Source of the DNA: G963422275 sp963422275
GTDB lineage: Bacteria; Pseudomonadota; Alphaproteobacteria; Rhodobacterales; Rhodobacteraceae
Length of the DNA stretch: 64,000 nt
Assembly: GCA_963422275.1 (NCBI GenBank)
Contig: OY729418.1
Coordinates: 3,844,001 to 3,908,000 of the forward strand
Reading direction: 5' to 3'
Shown here: in pieces, positions 27,972-37,109 of the stretch
How the letters are laid out: each line of letters begins with the position of its first letter
Numbering within the stretch: the stretch's first letter is position 1
Made by a program: the position numbers and the translations under genes
The notes under the pieces: model-generated
Databases searched by the model: none
What the model was told of the DNA's origin: nothing
The model's input: only the letters and a program-made list of their open reading frames with translations

Positions 27972-28798
27972 GGTCGTGTACTCATAAAGGGAAAAGGGAT
28001 TCTCTTTTCGGCGCTGATGCGATTCAATCTTCCAAACAGTGGGAGATTGAGGATGCAGGGCCGGCACGATCTGACGGATGCGGAATGGGCGATCATCTCG
28101 CCGTTGCCGCCAGACAAGCCGCGGGGCGTTCCGCGGGTGGACGACCGGCGGGATCTTTCACATCCTGCGCACCGGCACGCCGTGGCGCGACCTTCCGCAA
28201 CGCTGCGGGCCGCATGCAACAGTCTGCAACCGCTGGGCCAGGCAAGGGGTGTGGGAGCGCCTGTTCGAGGCGCTGGCGGCGGGCTCGCCGGGATCTCTTC
28301 ATCTCCTCGACGCCTCGGTGTGCGCGCCCACCAGCACGCCGCGGGCGGAAAAAAGGGGGTCCGGACCACGCCATCGGACGCTCGCGAGGCGGGCTGAGCA
28401 CCAAAATCCACGTCGTCGTCGACGGTCGCGGCCTGCCGCGCCGCTTCGTGATCACCCCGGGCCAAGCCTCCGACAAGGCTGCCGTGCCGGCCCTCCTTGA
28501 CGGCCTTGAGCCGGCCCGGGACACCGTCGCTGACCGCGGCTATGACGCCCGCACCATCCTCAAGCTCATTGCCGACCACGGCTCTTGCCCCCACATCCCG
28601 ACCCAACGGGATCGCCGGGAGCAGCGCTCGGTATCCCATGACCTCTACCGCCAACGCAACCTCGTGGAACGCTTCTTCAACAAACTCAAGCACTTCCGAG
28701 GCATCGCGACCCGCTATCACAAGCTCGCAAGAAACTTTCTCGCCGCAATCGCCCTTGCCTGCATCCGCCTCTGGATCAAAACTAATGAGTACACAACC
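27972..28798 (+). mobile_element. IS-D, IS427-group IS5-family element inserted in IS-A (827 bp)
   Basis: The left end GGTCGTGTACTCAT and the inverted right end GGTTGTGTACTCAT differ by one base. TA is duplicated at 27970-27971 and 28799-28800, the usual IS427-group pattern. Removing it restores continuous IS-A sequence. Size and coding content are normal for the group, so it may be nearly complete. Confidence 0.88.
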
Positions 28799-28801
28799 TA
28801 G
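28053..28801 (+). pseudogene. IS427-group transposase in three reading frames
   Basis: Begins MQGRHDLTDAEWAIISPL, shifts near 28150 to HILRTGTPWRDLPQRCGP and RQGVWERLFEALA, and shifts again near 28365 to AIGRSRGGLSTKIHVVVDG, the DDE part with DRGYDA and RNLVERFFNKLKHFRGIATRY. IS427-type elements normally use one programmed frameshift between orfA and orfB; here two changes of frame are needed, so it is probably inactive. The stop codon TAG is completed by the target duplication. Confidence 0.8.
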
Positions 28802-29158
28802 GCCCCTCTCGCGGAGACGGTGAAGGCCAGGGTGCGGGCACGGGTGGAGAATCCGTTCCGGATCGCAAGCGGGTGTTCGGCTGCGACATGATTTGTCATC
28901 GAGGGCTGGAGAGGAACGTGCAGCGGCTTGCGCTGCTTCCGGACTTCTCGAACCTGACAATTGCCCAGCCACACCTGTCGTGACAGGGGAGAAGTGTGTC
29001 CAGAATCTGCCGGAACGGCTCTGCGGGGCCGAAACGGTGACGATTTCGCCCCGAAAACACGCATTTGCGGCTTCCGCCCCGCCGAAAACCGACCGGCGCA
29101 GCCGGGAAGGGCAGTTTTCGCAACCAAAACCGGCAACCCCCTCTAAATCAGAGGTTCC

Positions 29159-29290
29159 TAGAAAGAACCTAGATCATCAGATCGACATTGCACCGATACA
29201 TCGTGCTCGGCACAATCCCGCCACGCTCAGTATTCTCGTGTATCCTCTCCCGAGGCAAAGCATTACCGCAATCAGGTGGCGTGCGCGTCC
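29159..29290 (-). mobile_element. IS-B, 5' part, beyond the IS-A insertion
   Basis: Directly after IS-A the sequence AGAACCTAGATCATCAGATC matches the reverse complement of IS-B near 39580-39620, and GACATTGCACCG continues it. Identity fades after about 29200 and cannot be followed beyond about 29290; the left terminal repeat of IS-B is not found. It shows that IS-A jumped into an existing IS-B. Confidence 0.7.
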
Positions 29291-29779
29291 ATGTGCAAAG
29301 CGTCGCTTCGACCCTTTTGCGCCGCGCCGTCGTTAGTGCTTCAATTTACGAAATCCAATCCTAACCGCTTGCCGTCTATCTGGCTGGCCAACCTCTAAAA
29401 CGAACTAGTAACCGGTGTATCACTATACCCACGGAATGCGAAACGAGCCAAAATTCTTATTTGCCATTATGGTATTTAGGTCCCTCAATCTTGGGTTGGG
29501 GTCTGAAAAGTTAGGGTCGTCATATCGCCAGTTCAGAGCCATCTCGTTTTGCTTTGGCCCCTCAATGATATTCTTGACTCGCCAAAATCTGAACCCGAGC
29601 AGTCGCTTTTGAAAAATTCCGTTCCCCTTTCCAACCGGTGATGAAGTGTGTTTGCAAGCGCCAGCACGGAGCAGATATCACGCAGGACTTTCTTCAAGGA
29701 GATGGGATCCTCCGCTGCCGCACGCCGCCGCGAACGGGGAATTTGCAGTTACGAACAGCGAGGATAATCGGGATCTGAT
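29291..29779. other. Intergenic region downstream of ssb, no gene recognised
   Basis: About 490 bp between the IS nest and the 3' end of ssb. Short open frames exist on the plus strand, but none shows similarity to a known protein or a good ribosome-binding site. No terminator with a clear T-run was found for ssb. Confidence 0.45.
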
Positions 29780-30259
29780 TCAGAATGGAATATCGTCGTC
29801 TATGTCCGGCTCAGACCTGATCAAATTTGCTGGTGCATTGTTGCGACCGAGTTCTTGACCCGCCCCAGATTCTCTGCCGATACCTCCGATACTTCCGGTC
29901 GTGCCGTCAGTGCTGCCAAGCGACGTTAAATTTCCACTAAATCCTCTTACGGCGATCTCCGTCCTGTATCGATCGTTGCCGGATTGGTCTTGCCATTTAC
30001 GAGTTTCAATTTTGCCTTCAACGTAAACTTTTGATCCTTTTCGAAGATATTGCTCGGCAAAACGCGCAACCGGCTCACTATAGATTGAAACATTGTGCCA
30101 TTCGGTTTTCTCCCTGTTTTCATCCGTGTTTTTATCTTTCCAGCGTTCAGACGTGGCAATTCTCAGAGCGCAGTAGATTTGTCCTGAAGGAAACGATCGA
30201 ATTTCCGGGTCCACCCCAAGATTCCCCACGATTATTGCCTTGTTTACGGATCCTGACAT
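29780..30259 (-). CDS. ssb: Single-stranded DNA-binding protein
   Basis: A 159-residue SSB that coats single-stranded DNA in replication and repair. The OB-fold begins MSGSVNKAIIVGNLGVDPE and includes WHNVSIYSEPVARFAEQYL and GSKVYVEGKIETRKWQDQ. A glycine-rich linker follows, and the acidic tail DIDDDIPF recruits partner proteins. AAGGAGG lies 6 nt before the ATG, a strong ribosome-binding site. It is divergent from uvrA, a common arrangement for these two genes, but here 722 bp apart. Confidence 0.97.
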   Translation of the reverse strand: MSGSVNKAIIVGNLGVDPEIRSFPSGQIYCALRIATSERWKDKNTDENREKTEWHNVSIYSEPVARFAEQYLRKGSKVYVEGKIETRKWQDQSGNDRYRTEIAVRGFSGNLTSLGSTDGTTGSIGGIGRESGAGQELGRNNAPANLIRSEPDIDDDIPF

Positions 30260-30948
30260 CGTGCCCTCCTTATGTTAGCGCATTAGATCATACTCCAAAT
30301 TTCTTGGCGGTTGAACCCTGAAATTCGAAGTCGCTCAGTATGAATTGGGTTGAAAAAAATTGGTGTTGTGCAAATGATGAAATTCTAATGATGGTTCATT
30401 TCGATTGGGGCAACTACCCTGTTTTACAAGCGCTATCTGAACGGCTGTTTCCTGGGACGAGGCGCGAGCGACGCCAAATTGACTGGCACGGCGAAGGGGA
30501 ACCGGGATGGTTCCGAGATGTCGAATAATTCAAGCACGCAATTGCACACCGGACTGCATATGGCGATCTCCATTGTCATTCCGGTGTGTTGAGAGGGAAC
30601 AAGGGCAAAAGAGCAATTCGAATGAAAAAGCAGGCGCACAGTAAAAGCCAGATCTACTCACGGCGACAGTACGGTCTGCGGACTTGGATGTATCAACTCT
30701 GGCGGAGTCAACGGAGCCAGAACCAAGAATGCGATCACAGCTAGACGCCGAATGCAAGAGTTAGTGCAAGTGAAAACAGGCTTCAAGTAGCCCGGACCTA
30801 TACGCTTTTCGACCTAGGGTCGCTGCGTTCTGTGGATTTTTCCTAGGCGGGGTCTTTCACTTGCGATCGAGAGTGTAACTGTTTATCGCAATTAGATATG
30901 ACGATTCATTTTTTGTTCTAATCTGCGAGTTATCGAGAGTACTTAGAT
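30260..30948. other. ssb-uvrA intergenic region, possibly with decayed IS sequence
   Basis: About 690 bp between divergent genes. A 62-codon frame at 30340-30528 contains GTRRERRQIDWHGEGEP, and its DNA near 30490-30520 faintly resembles the KGNR segment of IS-A, so this may be old IS debris. I looked for the alphaproteobacterial LexA site GTTC-N7-GTTC and did not find a match. Promoters for both genes must lie here. Confidence 0.35.
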
Positions 30949-30981
30949 ATGGTATTCATCGCGTCCAGCGATAGGCATTCT

Positions 30982-33840
30982 ATGAACGAACTGGATTCCA
31001 TAACTGTACGTGGTGCTCGTGAGCACAATTTGAAATCTATCGATGTCAAGATTCCACGAAACAAGCTGGTCGTTTTCACAGGAATAAGCGGGTCCGGCAA
31101 GTCGTCACTTGCTATGGACACGATTTATGCCGAGGGCCAGCGGCGTTACGTCGAGAGCCTCTCGGCCTATGCGCGACAGTTCTTGAACATGATGGAAAAG
31201 CCAGATATCGACTCGATATCTGGACTGTCGCCGGCAATCTCAATCGAACAGAAGACAACCTCGCGCAATCCGCGTTCGACGGTTGGAACGATTACCGAGA
31301 TCTACGACTATCTGCGCCTTCTCTTCGCTCGAACAGGAACCCCGCACTCACCTGCGACGGGACTTCCTATTGCCGCACAGCAAGTTTCCGACATGGCGGC
31401 GCAGCTCCTGAAACTGAAAGACGGAACGCGCGTGAATCTTCTCGCACCGGTAGTCCGAGATAGAAAAGGCGAATACCGGAAGGAATTTCAGGAATTTCGC
31501 AAGCACGGTTTCCTCCGCGTGAAGGTCGACGGGATCTTGTACGAACTCGACGACCCGCCCAAACTAGAGAAGAACAAGCGTCATGACATTGATCTTTTGG
31601 TAGACCGTGTCGTCATCAAGAGCGGGATCAACAACCGGCTGGCCGACTCAATTCGCACCGCCTTGGATCAAGCCAACGGAATAATGGTCGCTGAGACAGT
31701 GGAAGGCGATGGACGGCGGGATTCGATAACTTTCTCCGAAAACTTTTCCTGTCCGGTATCCGGCTTCACGATTCATGAGCTCGAACCTCGACTGTTCTCG
31801 TTCAATGCACCGTATGGTGCTTGCCCCGACTGCGACGGCCTCGGGAAAGAGGTCTTTTTCGATGAAAAGCTCATTATCCCTGACCCGACAAAGAACTTTG
31901 CATATGAAGCAATTCGGCCATGGGCCAAGTCCAGTTCGGTGTATCACGAGCAAACAATCGATGGGCTTGCGCAGCACTACGGCGTCAACGCATTCACTCC
32001 GTGGGCAATGCTGCCAACGAAATTCAAGAATCTTGTGCTTTACGGGTCGGACGGCGAGGAGATCAATTTCACGTATTATGACGACAAGCGCTCGTACAAT
32101 GTGAAACGCTCTTTTGAGGGAGTAATTCCAAACATGGAACGACGCTATCGGGAGACGGACTCGAACTATGTAAGAGAGGAATTCGAACGCTATCAGGGAA
32201 ATCGGAAGTGCAAGATCTGCGATGGTTATCGCCTGAAGCAAGAGGCATTGGCAGTAAAGTTAGCCAACCTGCACATAGCAGAGGTGACTGAATTGTCAAT
32301 TGTCCAAGCACACGAATGGATCCAGTCCATTCCCGACAATCTCAGCAGCCAGGCAAACAAGGTTGCGGCGTCAATTCTGAAAGAAATTGATGATCGCTTG
32401 AGTTTTCTTTTGAACGTTGGCCTTGGCTATCTGACACTCGCGCGAGCCTCAGGCAGTCTATCTGGGGGTGAGAGCCAGCGAATTCGCTTGGCAAGCCAAA
32501 TCGGGGCGGGGCTGTCTGGCGTTCTGTATGTGCTTGATGAACCGTCAATTGGCCTGCATCAGCGTGACAATAAAAAACTCCTCTCAACTCTTAAGGGGCT
32601 GCGAGATCAAGGAAACTCCGTGCTCGTGGTTGAACATGATGAGGAAGCCATAAGAGAGGCAGACCATGTTCTGGATTTTGGCCCCGGCGCCGGAATTCGG
32701 GGCGGAGAGATAGTCGCGCAGGGAAGCCCGGATGACATCCAAGCCGCATCGAATTCGCTTACTGGTCAGTATTTGAGCGGAAGACGAAAGATCCTGATTC
32801 CCGAATCACGTCGGCAAGGAAACGGAACGTTTGTTGAAATATGCGGTGCTCACGGAAATAATTTGAAAGACATTTCCGCAAGATTCCCTCTGTGCAAGCT
32901 CATCTGTGTGACAGGCGTATCAGGAAGTGGTAAATCCACATTGACTTTCGACACGCTCTATGAACATGCGGCTGCTAGCTTCGGGAGGAGGCCGGCGCCA
33001 AACAATTGCTTGTATGTCAAGGGGTTGGCCGAGAACCTAAACAAGGTCATCGATATCGATCAGCGTCCGATCGGACGCACCCCAAGATCCAACCCGGCAA
33101 CCTACGTCGACATGTTTACCCCCATCCGGAACTGGTTCACCAATCTCCCGGAATCAAAGAAGCGCGGATACAAACCGGGACGATTCTCTTTCAACGTCAA
33201 GGGCGGTCGCTGCGAGGCGTGTGAAGGGGACGGAGTTCTTAGAATTGCCATGCACTTTCTTTCGGATGTCTATGTAAAATGCGAGTCCTGCAATGGCGCA
33301 CGGTATAACAAAGAGACATTGGAGATTAAATTCCGAGGAAAGAACATCGCGGATGTGCTCGACATGACCGTCGACGTTGCCACCAAGTTTTTCGAACCGA
33401 TTCCAGCAATTCGTCAGAAACTCGTTCCATTGCAACGTGTAGGCCTCGGATACATAAAATTGGGGCAATCGGCCACAACCTTGTCTGGAGGTGAAGCCCA
33501 AAGAGTGAAGCTCGCAAAAGAGCTATCCAAGCGCTCAACAGGGCAAACGCTTTACATTCTCGATGAGCCGACAACGGGCTTGCATTTCGACGACATCCAA
33601 AAACTGTTGAGCGTGTTGCATGAATTCGTTGATCAAGGCAACACGGTAGTTGTCATCGAGCATAATTTAGATGTGATCAAGACTGCCGACTGGATTATTG
33701 ATTTAGGTCCGGAAGGAGGCGACGGCGGTGGGGAAGTATTGGTTTGCGGCACTCCCGAAGATGTTGTTGCGTGCCCTCACAGTTTCACTGGACACTACTT
33801 GGCGGCAATGCTGCCGAGGCAAGTTGTTGCAGCCGAGTGA
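30982..33840 (+). CDS. uvrA: Excinuclease ABC subunit A
   Basis: Damage-recognition ATPase of nucleotide excision repair, 952 residues from this start. Two ABC modules are present: Walker A GISGSGKSSLAM and GVSGSGKSTLTF, and signatures GSLSGGESQRIRLASQ and TTLSGGEAQRVKLAKE. Zinc-binding cysteine pairs appear in CPDCDGLGK, CKICDGYR and CEACEGDG with CESCNGARY. The start at 30982 places SITVRGAREHNLK at the usual distance from the N-terminus; ATG 30949 is an alternative. It is convergent with mmsB. Confidence 0.97.
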   Translation: MNELDSITVRGAREHNLKSIDVKIPRNKLVVFTGISGSGKSSLAMDTIYAEGQRRYVESLSAYARQFLNMMEKPDIDSISGLSPAISIEQKTTSRNPRSTVGTITEIYDYLRLLFARTGTPHSPATGLPIAAQQVSDMAAQLLKLKDGTRVNLLAPVVRDRKGEYRKEFQEFRKHGFLRVKVDGILYELDDPPKLEKNKRHDIDLLVDRVVIKSGINNRLADSIRTALDQANGIMVAETVEGDGRRDSITFSENFSCPVSGFTIHELEPRLFSFNAPYGACPDCDGLGKEVFFDEKLIIPDPTKNFAYEAIRPWAKSSSVYHEQTIDGLAQHYGVNAFTPWAMLPTKFKNLVLYGSDGEEINFTYYDDKRSYNVKRSFEGVIPNMERRYRETDSNYVREEFERYQGNRKCKICDGYRLKQEALAVKLANLHIAEVTELSIVQAHEWIQSIPDNLSSQANKVAASILKEIDDRLSFLLNVGLGYLTLARASGSLSGGESQRIRLASQIGAGLSGVLYVLDEPSIGLHQRDNKKLLSTLKGLRDQGNSVLVVEHDEEAIREADHVLDFGPGAGIRGGEIVAQGSPDDIQAASNSLTGQYLSGRRKILIPESRRQGNGTFVEICGAHGNNLKDISARFPLCKLICVTGVSGSGKSTLTFDTLYEHAAASFGRRPAPNNCLYVKGLAENLNKVIDIDQRPIGRTPRSNPATYVDMFTPIRNWFTNLPESKKRGYKPGRFSFNVKGGRCEACEGDGVLRIAMHFLSDVYVKCESCNGARYNKETLEIKFRGKNIADVLDMTVDVATKFFEPIPAIRQKLVPLQRVGLGYIKLGQSATTLSGGEAQRVKLAKELSKRSTGQTLYILDEPTTGLHFDDIQKLLSVLHEFVDQGNTVVVIEHNLDVIKTADWIIDLGPEGGDGGGEVLVCGTPEDVVACPHSFTGHYLAAMLPRQVVAAE

Positions 33841-33892
33841 CTGATGACAGGTCAGTTGCCCGTCGCTGAGCGTCCCGTGAACCTGACCGCAA

Positions 33893-34759
33893 TCAATTTT
33901 CACGCGTGAACTCAAGAAAGATCGCGGAGAAGTCACGGCCCGCCCCATTACCTCGGACAACAAATTCTTCGTAGATCTCGCAAGCTAGCCGTCCGATGGG
34001 CGTTTTGGCCCCGGTTCCTGTTGCAGCTTCCTGCGCCAGCCGGAGATCCTTAAGCATGAGATCGGACGCAAATCCAGGCTTGTAATCATCGTCGGCCGGT
34101 GATTTTGGTCCAATGCCGGATGCTGGGCAATAAGCATTGGTTGACCAGCTGTACCCAGATGACGTTGAAACCACGTCAAACATCTTCTGGCGATCAAGGC
34201 CAAGGCGGTCCGCTAGGCCAAATGCTTCACACGCAGCGATCATGTTCGCACCACAAAGCATGTTGTTGCAGATTTTGGCTGCCTGGCCAGACCCAGCGGG
34301 ACCGCAATGGACGGCTTTGCCCCCCATCACATCCAGCAACGGCGACACGGCATGAAAGGTCTCGGGCGTGCCACCCGCCATAAAGGTCAGAGCTCCGTTT
34401 TCAGCGCCAATGACACCGCCTGAAACAGGGGCATCCATAAAGCGAAGGCCAGCGCTGCCCGCCATTTCCGCCACTTCCCGCGCACTCGTAATGTCGACAG
34501 TCGAGCAGTCAAGAAAAATGGTTTTTTTTCGCGCCGCAGGAATGACTCGTTCGGCAACCTTCCGAAGGACAGGTCCATCGGGTAGCATTGTTATCATCAC
34601 GTCAGCTTCGGCAACTGCCAGTTCCGCCGATGTTGCCTCATTGATCGCGGCAGGGCAAGGCGCCGCAATGTCAAAACCTGTTATGTGGTACCCTGCCGCG
34701 GCGAGATTGATCGACATAGGGGCTCCCATGTTTCCGAGACCTATAAATCCAATCTTCAT
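33893..34759 (-). CDS. mmsB: 3-hydroxyisobutyrate dehydrogenase
   Basis: NAD-dependent oxidation of 3-hydroxyisobutyrate to methylmalonate semialdehyde in valine catabolism. The 288-residue protein begins MKIGFIGLGNMGAPMSINLA, with the substrate-binding MDAPVSGGVIGAENG and the catalytic lysine in GSGQAAKICNNML. The ATG overlaps the stop of the upstream hydrolase gene (ATGA), so it is the last gene of the valine operon. The start at 34759 is favoured over the in-frame ATG at 34774. Confidence 0.95.
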   Translation of the reverse strand: MKIGFIGLGNMGAPMSINLAAAGYHITGFDIAAPCPAAINEATSAELAVAEADVMITMLPDGPVLRKVAERVIPAARKKTIFLDCSTVDITSAREVAEMAGSAGLRFMDAPVSGGVIGAENGALTFMAGGTPETFHAVSPLLDVMGGKAVHCGPAGSGQAAKICNNMLCGANMIAACEAFGLADRLGLDRQKMFDVVSTSSGYSWSTNAYCPASGIGPKSPADDDYKPGFASDLMLKDLRLAQEAATGTGAKTPIGRLACEIYEEFVVRGNGAGRDFSAIFLEFTREN

Positions 34760-35802
34760 GTCGCACTCTCCCAATCAAGGCCGTTCGATTCGAGCGGTGC
34801 AAGCATAGCTCGAACTTCCGATGGTGATACTTCTTGAACGTGAGCATGCTGCCACTTTGGCGCATTGTCGCGATCAATGATTTGAGCACGGATTCCCTCC
34901 AGAAAGTCGCCAAATTCCAGCGACCGGTAAGTATACCTGAACTCTCGGTCCAAAATTTCTCGAATGTTTTTACTGCTGCGCTGCCCCCGGATTAAAACAA
35001 GCGAACAGCACATTGAAAGCGGAGAATTTCTTTGCATTCGCTTCAGGCAATCTTGATCAAAACTGCTGGTGCCTCTCTCAAGTTCTGCCAAAATTTGAAC
35101 CAAAGTGTCCAGCGCGAATACCGCATTGATTCGACTCATCTCGACGGAAAAACTGCCAGCAGGAAGTTTTTGCGCTTCTAATGACATAAATTCTGGATTC
35201 CCGGTCGCTTCGATTTCGGTGACCAAGTCCGGCCAAGTCTCGCGGGGAAAAAAATAATCTGCAAATCCCGAGAAAATTGCGTCGGTTGCGCCCATTCTTG
35301 TCCCAGTTAGCCCCAGATATTCACCTGTGCTTCCTGGTGCGTTCGCTAGCAACCTCGATCCACCGGCATCTGGGACAAGTCCGATGCCGCATTCCGGCAT
35401 GGCAACCTTGCTAGATTCACACACGATCCGGTGAGAACCAAGACAACCGATGCCAACTCCGCCTCCCATCGTGAAGCCTTGGAGAAGACTCACGACCGGT
35501 TTTGGCCACTCCGCGATTTTCGCATTTAGCCGATATTCATCTCGCCAGTATTGTCTAGCGGCCTCGAAGTCTCCCGCAACGCCGAAACTGTACATGGCGG
35601 AAATGTCACCGCCAGCGCAAAAGGCCCGATCTCCCTCGGCATCAATGACCACAGCGTTAATGCTTGCATCGTTCCTCCACCTTTCCAAGGCGCTTTCAAT
35701 TTCCAGGCACATCGGATGGGTGAGAGCATTTAGTGCATCAGGCCGCTGCAAAGTGATCCGTCCTGCCTTGCCCGCGGTTCTAATCCAAATGTCCGAATCC
35801 AT
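34756..35802 (-). CDS. 3-hydroxyisobutyryl-CoA hydrolase
   Basis: A crotonase-fold thioesterase of 348 residues that releases 3-hydroxyisobutyrate from its CoA ester in valine degradation. It shows FCAGGDISAMY, GFTMGGGVGIGCLGSHRIV and MPECGIGLVPDAGGSRLL, the pattern of HIBYL-CoA hydrolases, with the longer C-terminal domain (SPSEVRAMLAPL) of this subgroup. It is located between the acyl-CoA dehydrogenase, 2 nt upstream, and mmsB, overlapping by 4 nt, which supports the pathway assignment. Confidence 0.95.
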   Translation of the reverse strand: MDSDIWIRTAGKAGRITLQRPDALNALTHPMCLEIESALERWRNDASINAVVIDAEGDRAFCAGGDISAMYSFGVAGDFEAARQYWRDEYRLNAKIAEWPKPVVSLLQGFTMGGGVGIGCLGSHRIVCESSKVAMPECGIGLVPDAGGSRLLANAPGSTGEYLGLTGTRMGATDAIFSGFADYFFPRETWPDLVTEIEATGNPEFMSLEAQKLPAGSFSVEMSRINAVFALDTLVQILAELERGTSSFDQDCLKRMQRNSPLSMCCSLVLIRGQRSSKNIREILDREFRYTYRSLEFGDFLEGIRAQIIDRDNAPKWQHAHVQEVSPSEVRAMLAPLESNGLDWESAT

Positions 35803-35804
35803 TA

Positions 35805-36944
35805 TTACTCGTCCAAAAGTTTTCTCGATACAATCAACCTCATTATTTCGTTGGTGCCTTCTAGTATCTGGTGTACGCGAAGGTCGCGCACCACTTTTTC
35901 AATTCCGAACGGCGTCAAATATCCATATCCACCATGGAGTTGGAGGCAGTCGTTGGCCACCTTGAATCCAGCATCGGTGACAAACCGCTTTGCCATGGCA
36001 CAGTGCATCGACGCATCCGTTGCACCTTCGTCAAGTTTCCAAGCGGCCTGACGCAGGAACACCCGTGCCGCCTGCAGTTCCGTTTCCAAGTCGGCAAGTC
36101 GGAATCGAAGCGCTTGGAACTTGTCTAACGTCTTCCCAAACGCTTGTCGCGTGCGCATGTACTCAATAGTGCGATTCAGCGCGGACTGAGCACCACCCAG
36201 TGAACAGGCCGCGATGTTCAACCGCCCGCCATCAAGCCCGGACATTGCGTACTTGAAACCACTTCCTTCGGTGCCGAGCAAATTCTCAGCGGGTATCTTG
36301 CAATTATCCATTACGACTTGGCGCGTTGGTTGGGCTCGCCAGCCCATTTTCTCCTCAAGCGCTCCAAAGGAAAGACCTAGTGCATCTGAATCCACGACCA
36401 TAGCGGAAATCCCGCCAGGCCCGTTTCTCCCGGTCCGGCACATGACGATGTAAGAATCGGAATAGCCGCCACCAGAAATGAACGCCTTGTTTCCATTAAG
36501 GGTCCAACCAAAGTTGGTCCGTTCGGCTTTAGACTTAAGTGCCGCAGCATCCGACCCAGAGCCGGGTTCAGTCAAACAGTACGAGAACACCTTGCTCAAT
36601 TCGATTGCAGGCACAAGATACTTCTTCCTAAGCTCGGGGGACCCAAATTGATCGATCATCCAAGCGCACATATTGTGAATAGACAGGAACGCAGAGACCG
36701 ACGGACAAGCCAACGAGAGCGCCTCGAATACAAGAGTGGCATCGACACGAGTCAAGCCAGAGCCACCGCTGTCGGCGCGAACATAAATTCCTCCCAATCC
36801 CAGTTTACCCAAACGGGGCCACAATTCTTTTGGTATGCAACCGGCTTGTTCCCAATTCAGAGCGTTTGGCGCAATGTTCTGATATCCGAAATCTCGGACC
36901 ATATCGAAAGTCGCGGCCTGCTCATCGGTTAGCCCAAATTCCAA
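35805..36944 (-). CDS. Isobutyryl-CoA dehydrogenase-type acyl-CoA dehydrogenase
   Basis: FAD-dependent oxidation of isobutyryl-CoA to methacrylyl-CoA, by operon context and similarity to ACAD8. The 379-residue protein contains CLTEPGSGSDAAALKSKA for FAD and substrate binding, AFGKTLDKFQALRFRLAD, and the C-terminal LEGTNEIMRLIVSRKLL motif. The start codon is TTG at 36944 (reading MEFGLTDEQ), preceded by GGAGGG at 5 nt; no ATG fits. It lies between mmsA, 165 nt upstream, and the hydrolase gene. A catalytic glutamate of the ACAD8 type cannot be assigned without alignment. Confidence 0.92.
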   Translation of the reverse strand: MEFGLTDEQAATFDMVRDFGYQNIAPNALNWEQAGCIPKELWPRLGKLGLGGIYVRADSGGSGLTRVDATLVFEALSLACPSVSAFLSIHNMCAWMIDQFGSPELRKKYLVPAIELSKVFSYCLTEPGSGSDAAALKSKAERTNFGWTLNGNKAFISGGGYSDSYIVMCRTGRNGPGGISAMVVDSDALGLSFGALEEKMGWRAQPTRQVVMDNCKIPAENLLGTEGSGFKYAMSGLDGGRLNIAACSLGGAQSALNRTIEYMRTRQAFGKTLDKFQALRFRLADLETELQAARVFLRQAAWKLDEGATDASMHCAMAKRFVTDAGFKVANDCLQLHGGYGYLTPFGIEKVVRDLRVHQILEGTNEIMRLIVSRKLLDE

Positions 36945-37109
36945 ATTGCCCTCCCGTCTTTCGCTTGAACTTGACAGCTTAGTTCTTGATTTATCTTCCT
37001 AGACGACGTGCCTGCACCGATGAGCTTTCTCCTAAGATAGGGGAAGCCTTCCAAAAACACACCTGACCTTCATCGAGCCGACCGGATCGGAGGCAAGACA
37101 TTGAGCGAG

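Larger units (their letters stand above)
25693..29158 (+). mobile_element. IS-A, IS5-group element split by two further insertions
   Basis: Left end GGAACCTCTGA (25693) and right end TCAGAGGTTCC (29148-29158) are inverted repeats flanked by CTAG on both sides, with one base shared with the repeat. CTAG is the YTAR-type target of IS5. Without the two inner elements about 1.07 kb remains. Transposase pieces are LTFASFEHHRKTRREIF near 25800, LLKKGGIVDATIISAPS near 26135 and RTRKGNRRRFGM near 26235, with the 3' part at 27843-27971 and 28801-29150. Frameshifts and stops show that it is dead. Confidence 0.88.

Noticed and set aside
30260..30948. Possible SOS (LexA) box between ssb and uvrA
   Set aside because: I searched by eye for GTTC-N7-GTTC on both strands; the best GTTC sites lack a properly spaced partner.
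33845..33893. GGTCAG/CTGACC inverted repeat between uvrA and mmsB as a bidirectional terminator
   Set aside because: Only a 6-bp stem with a loop over 20 nt and no T-run on either strand.
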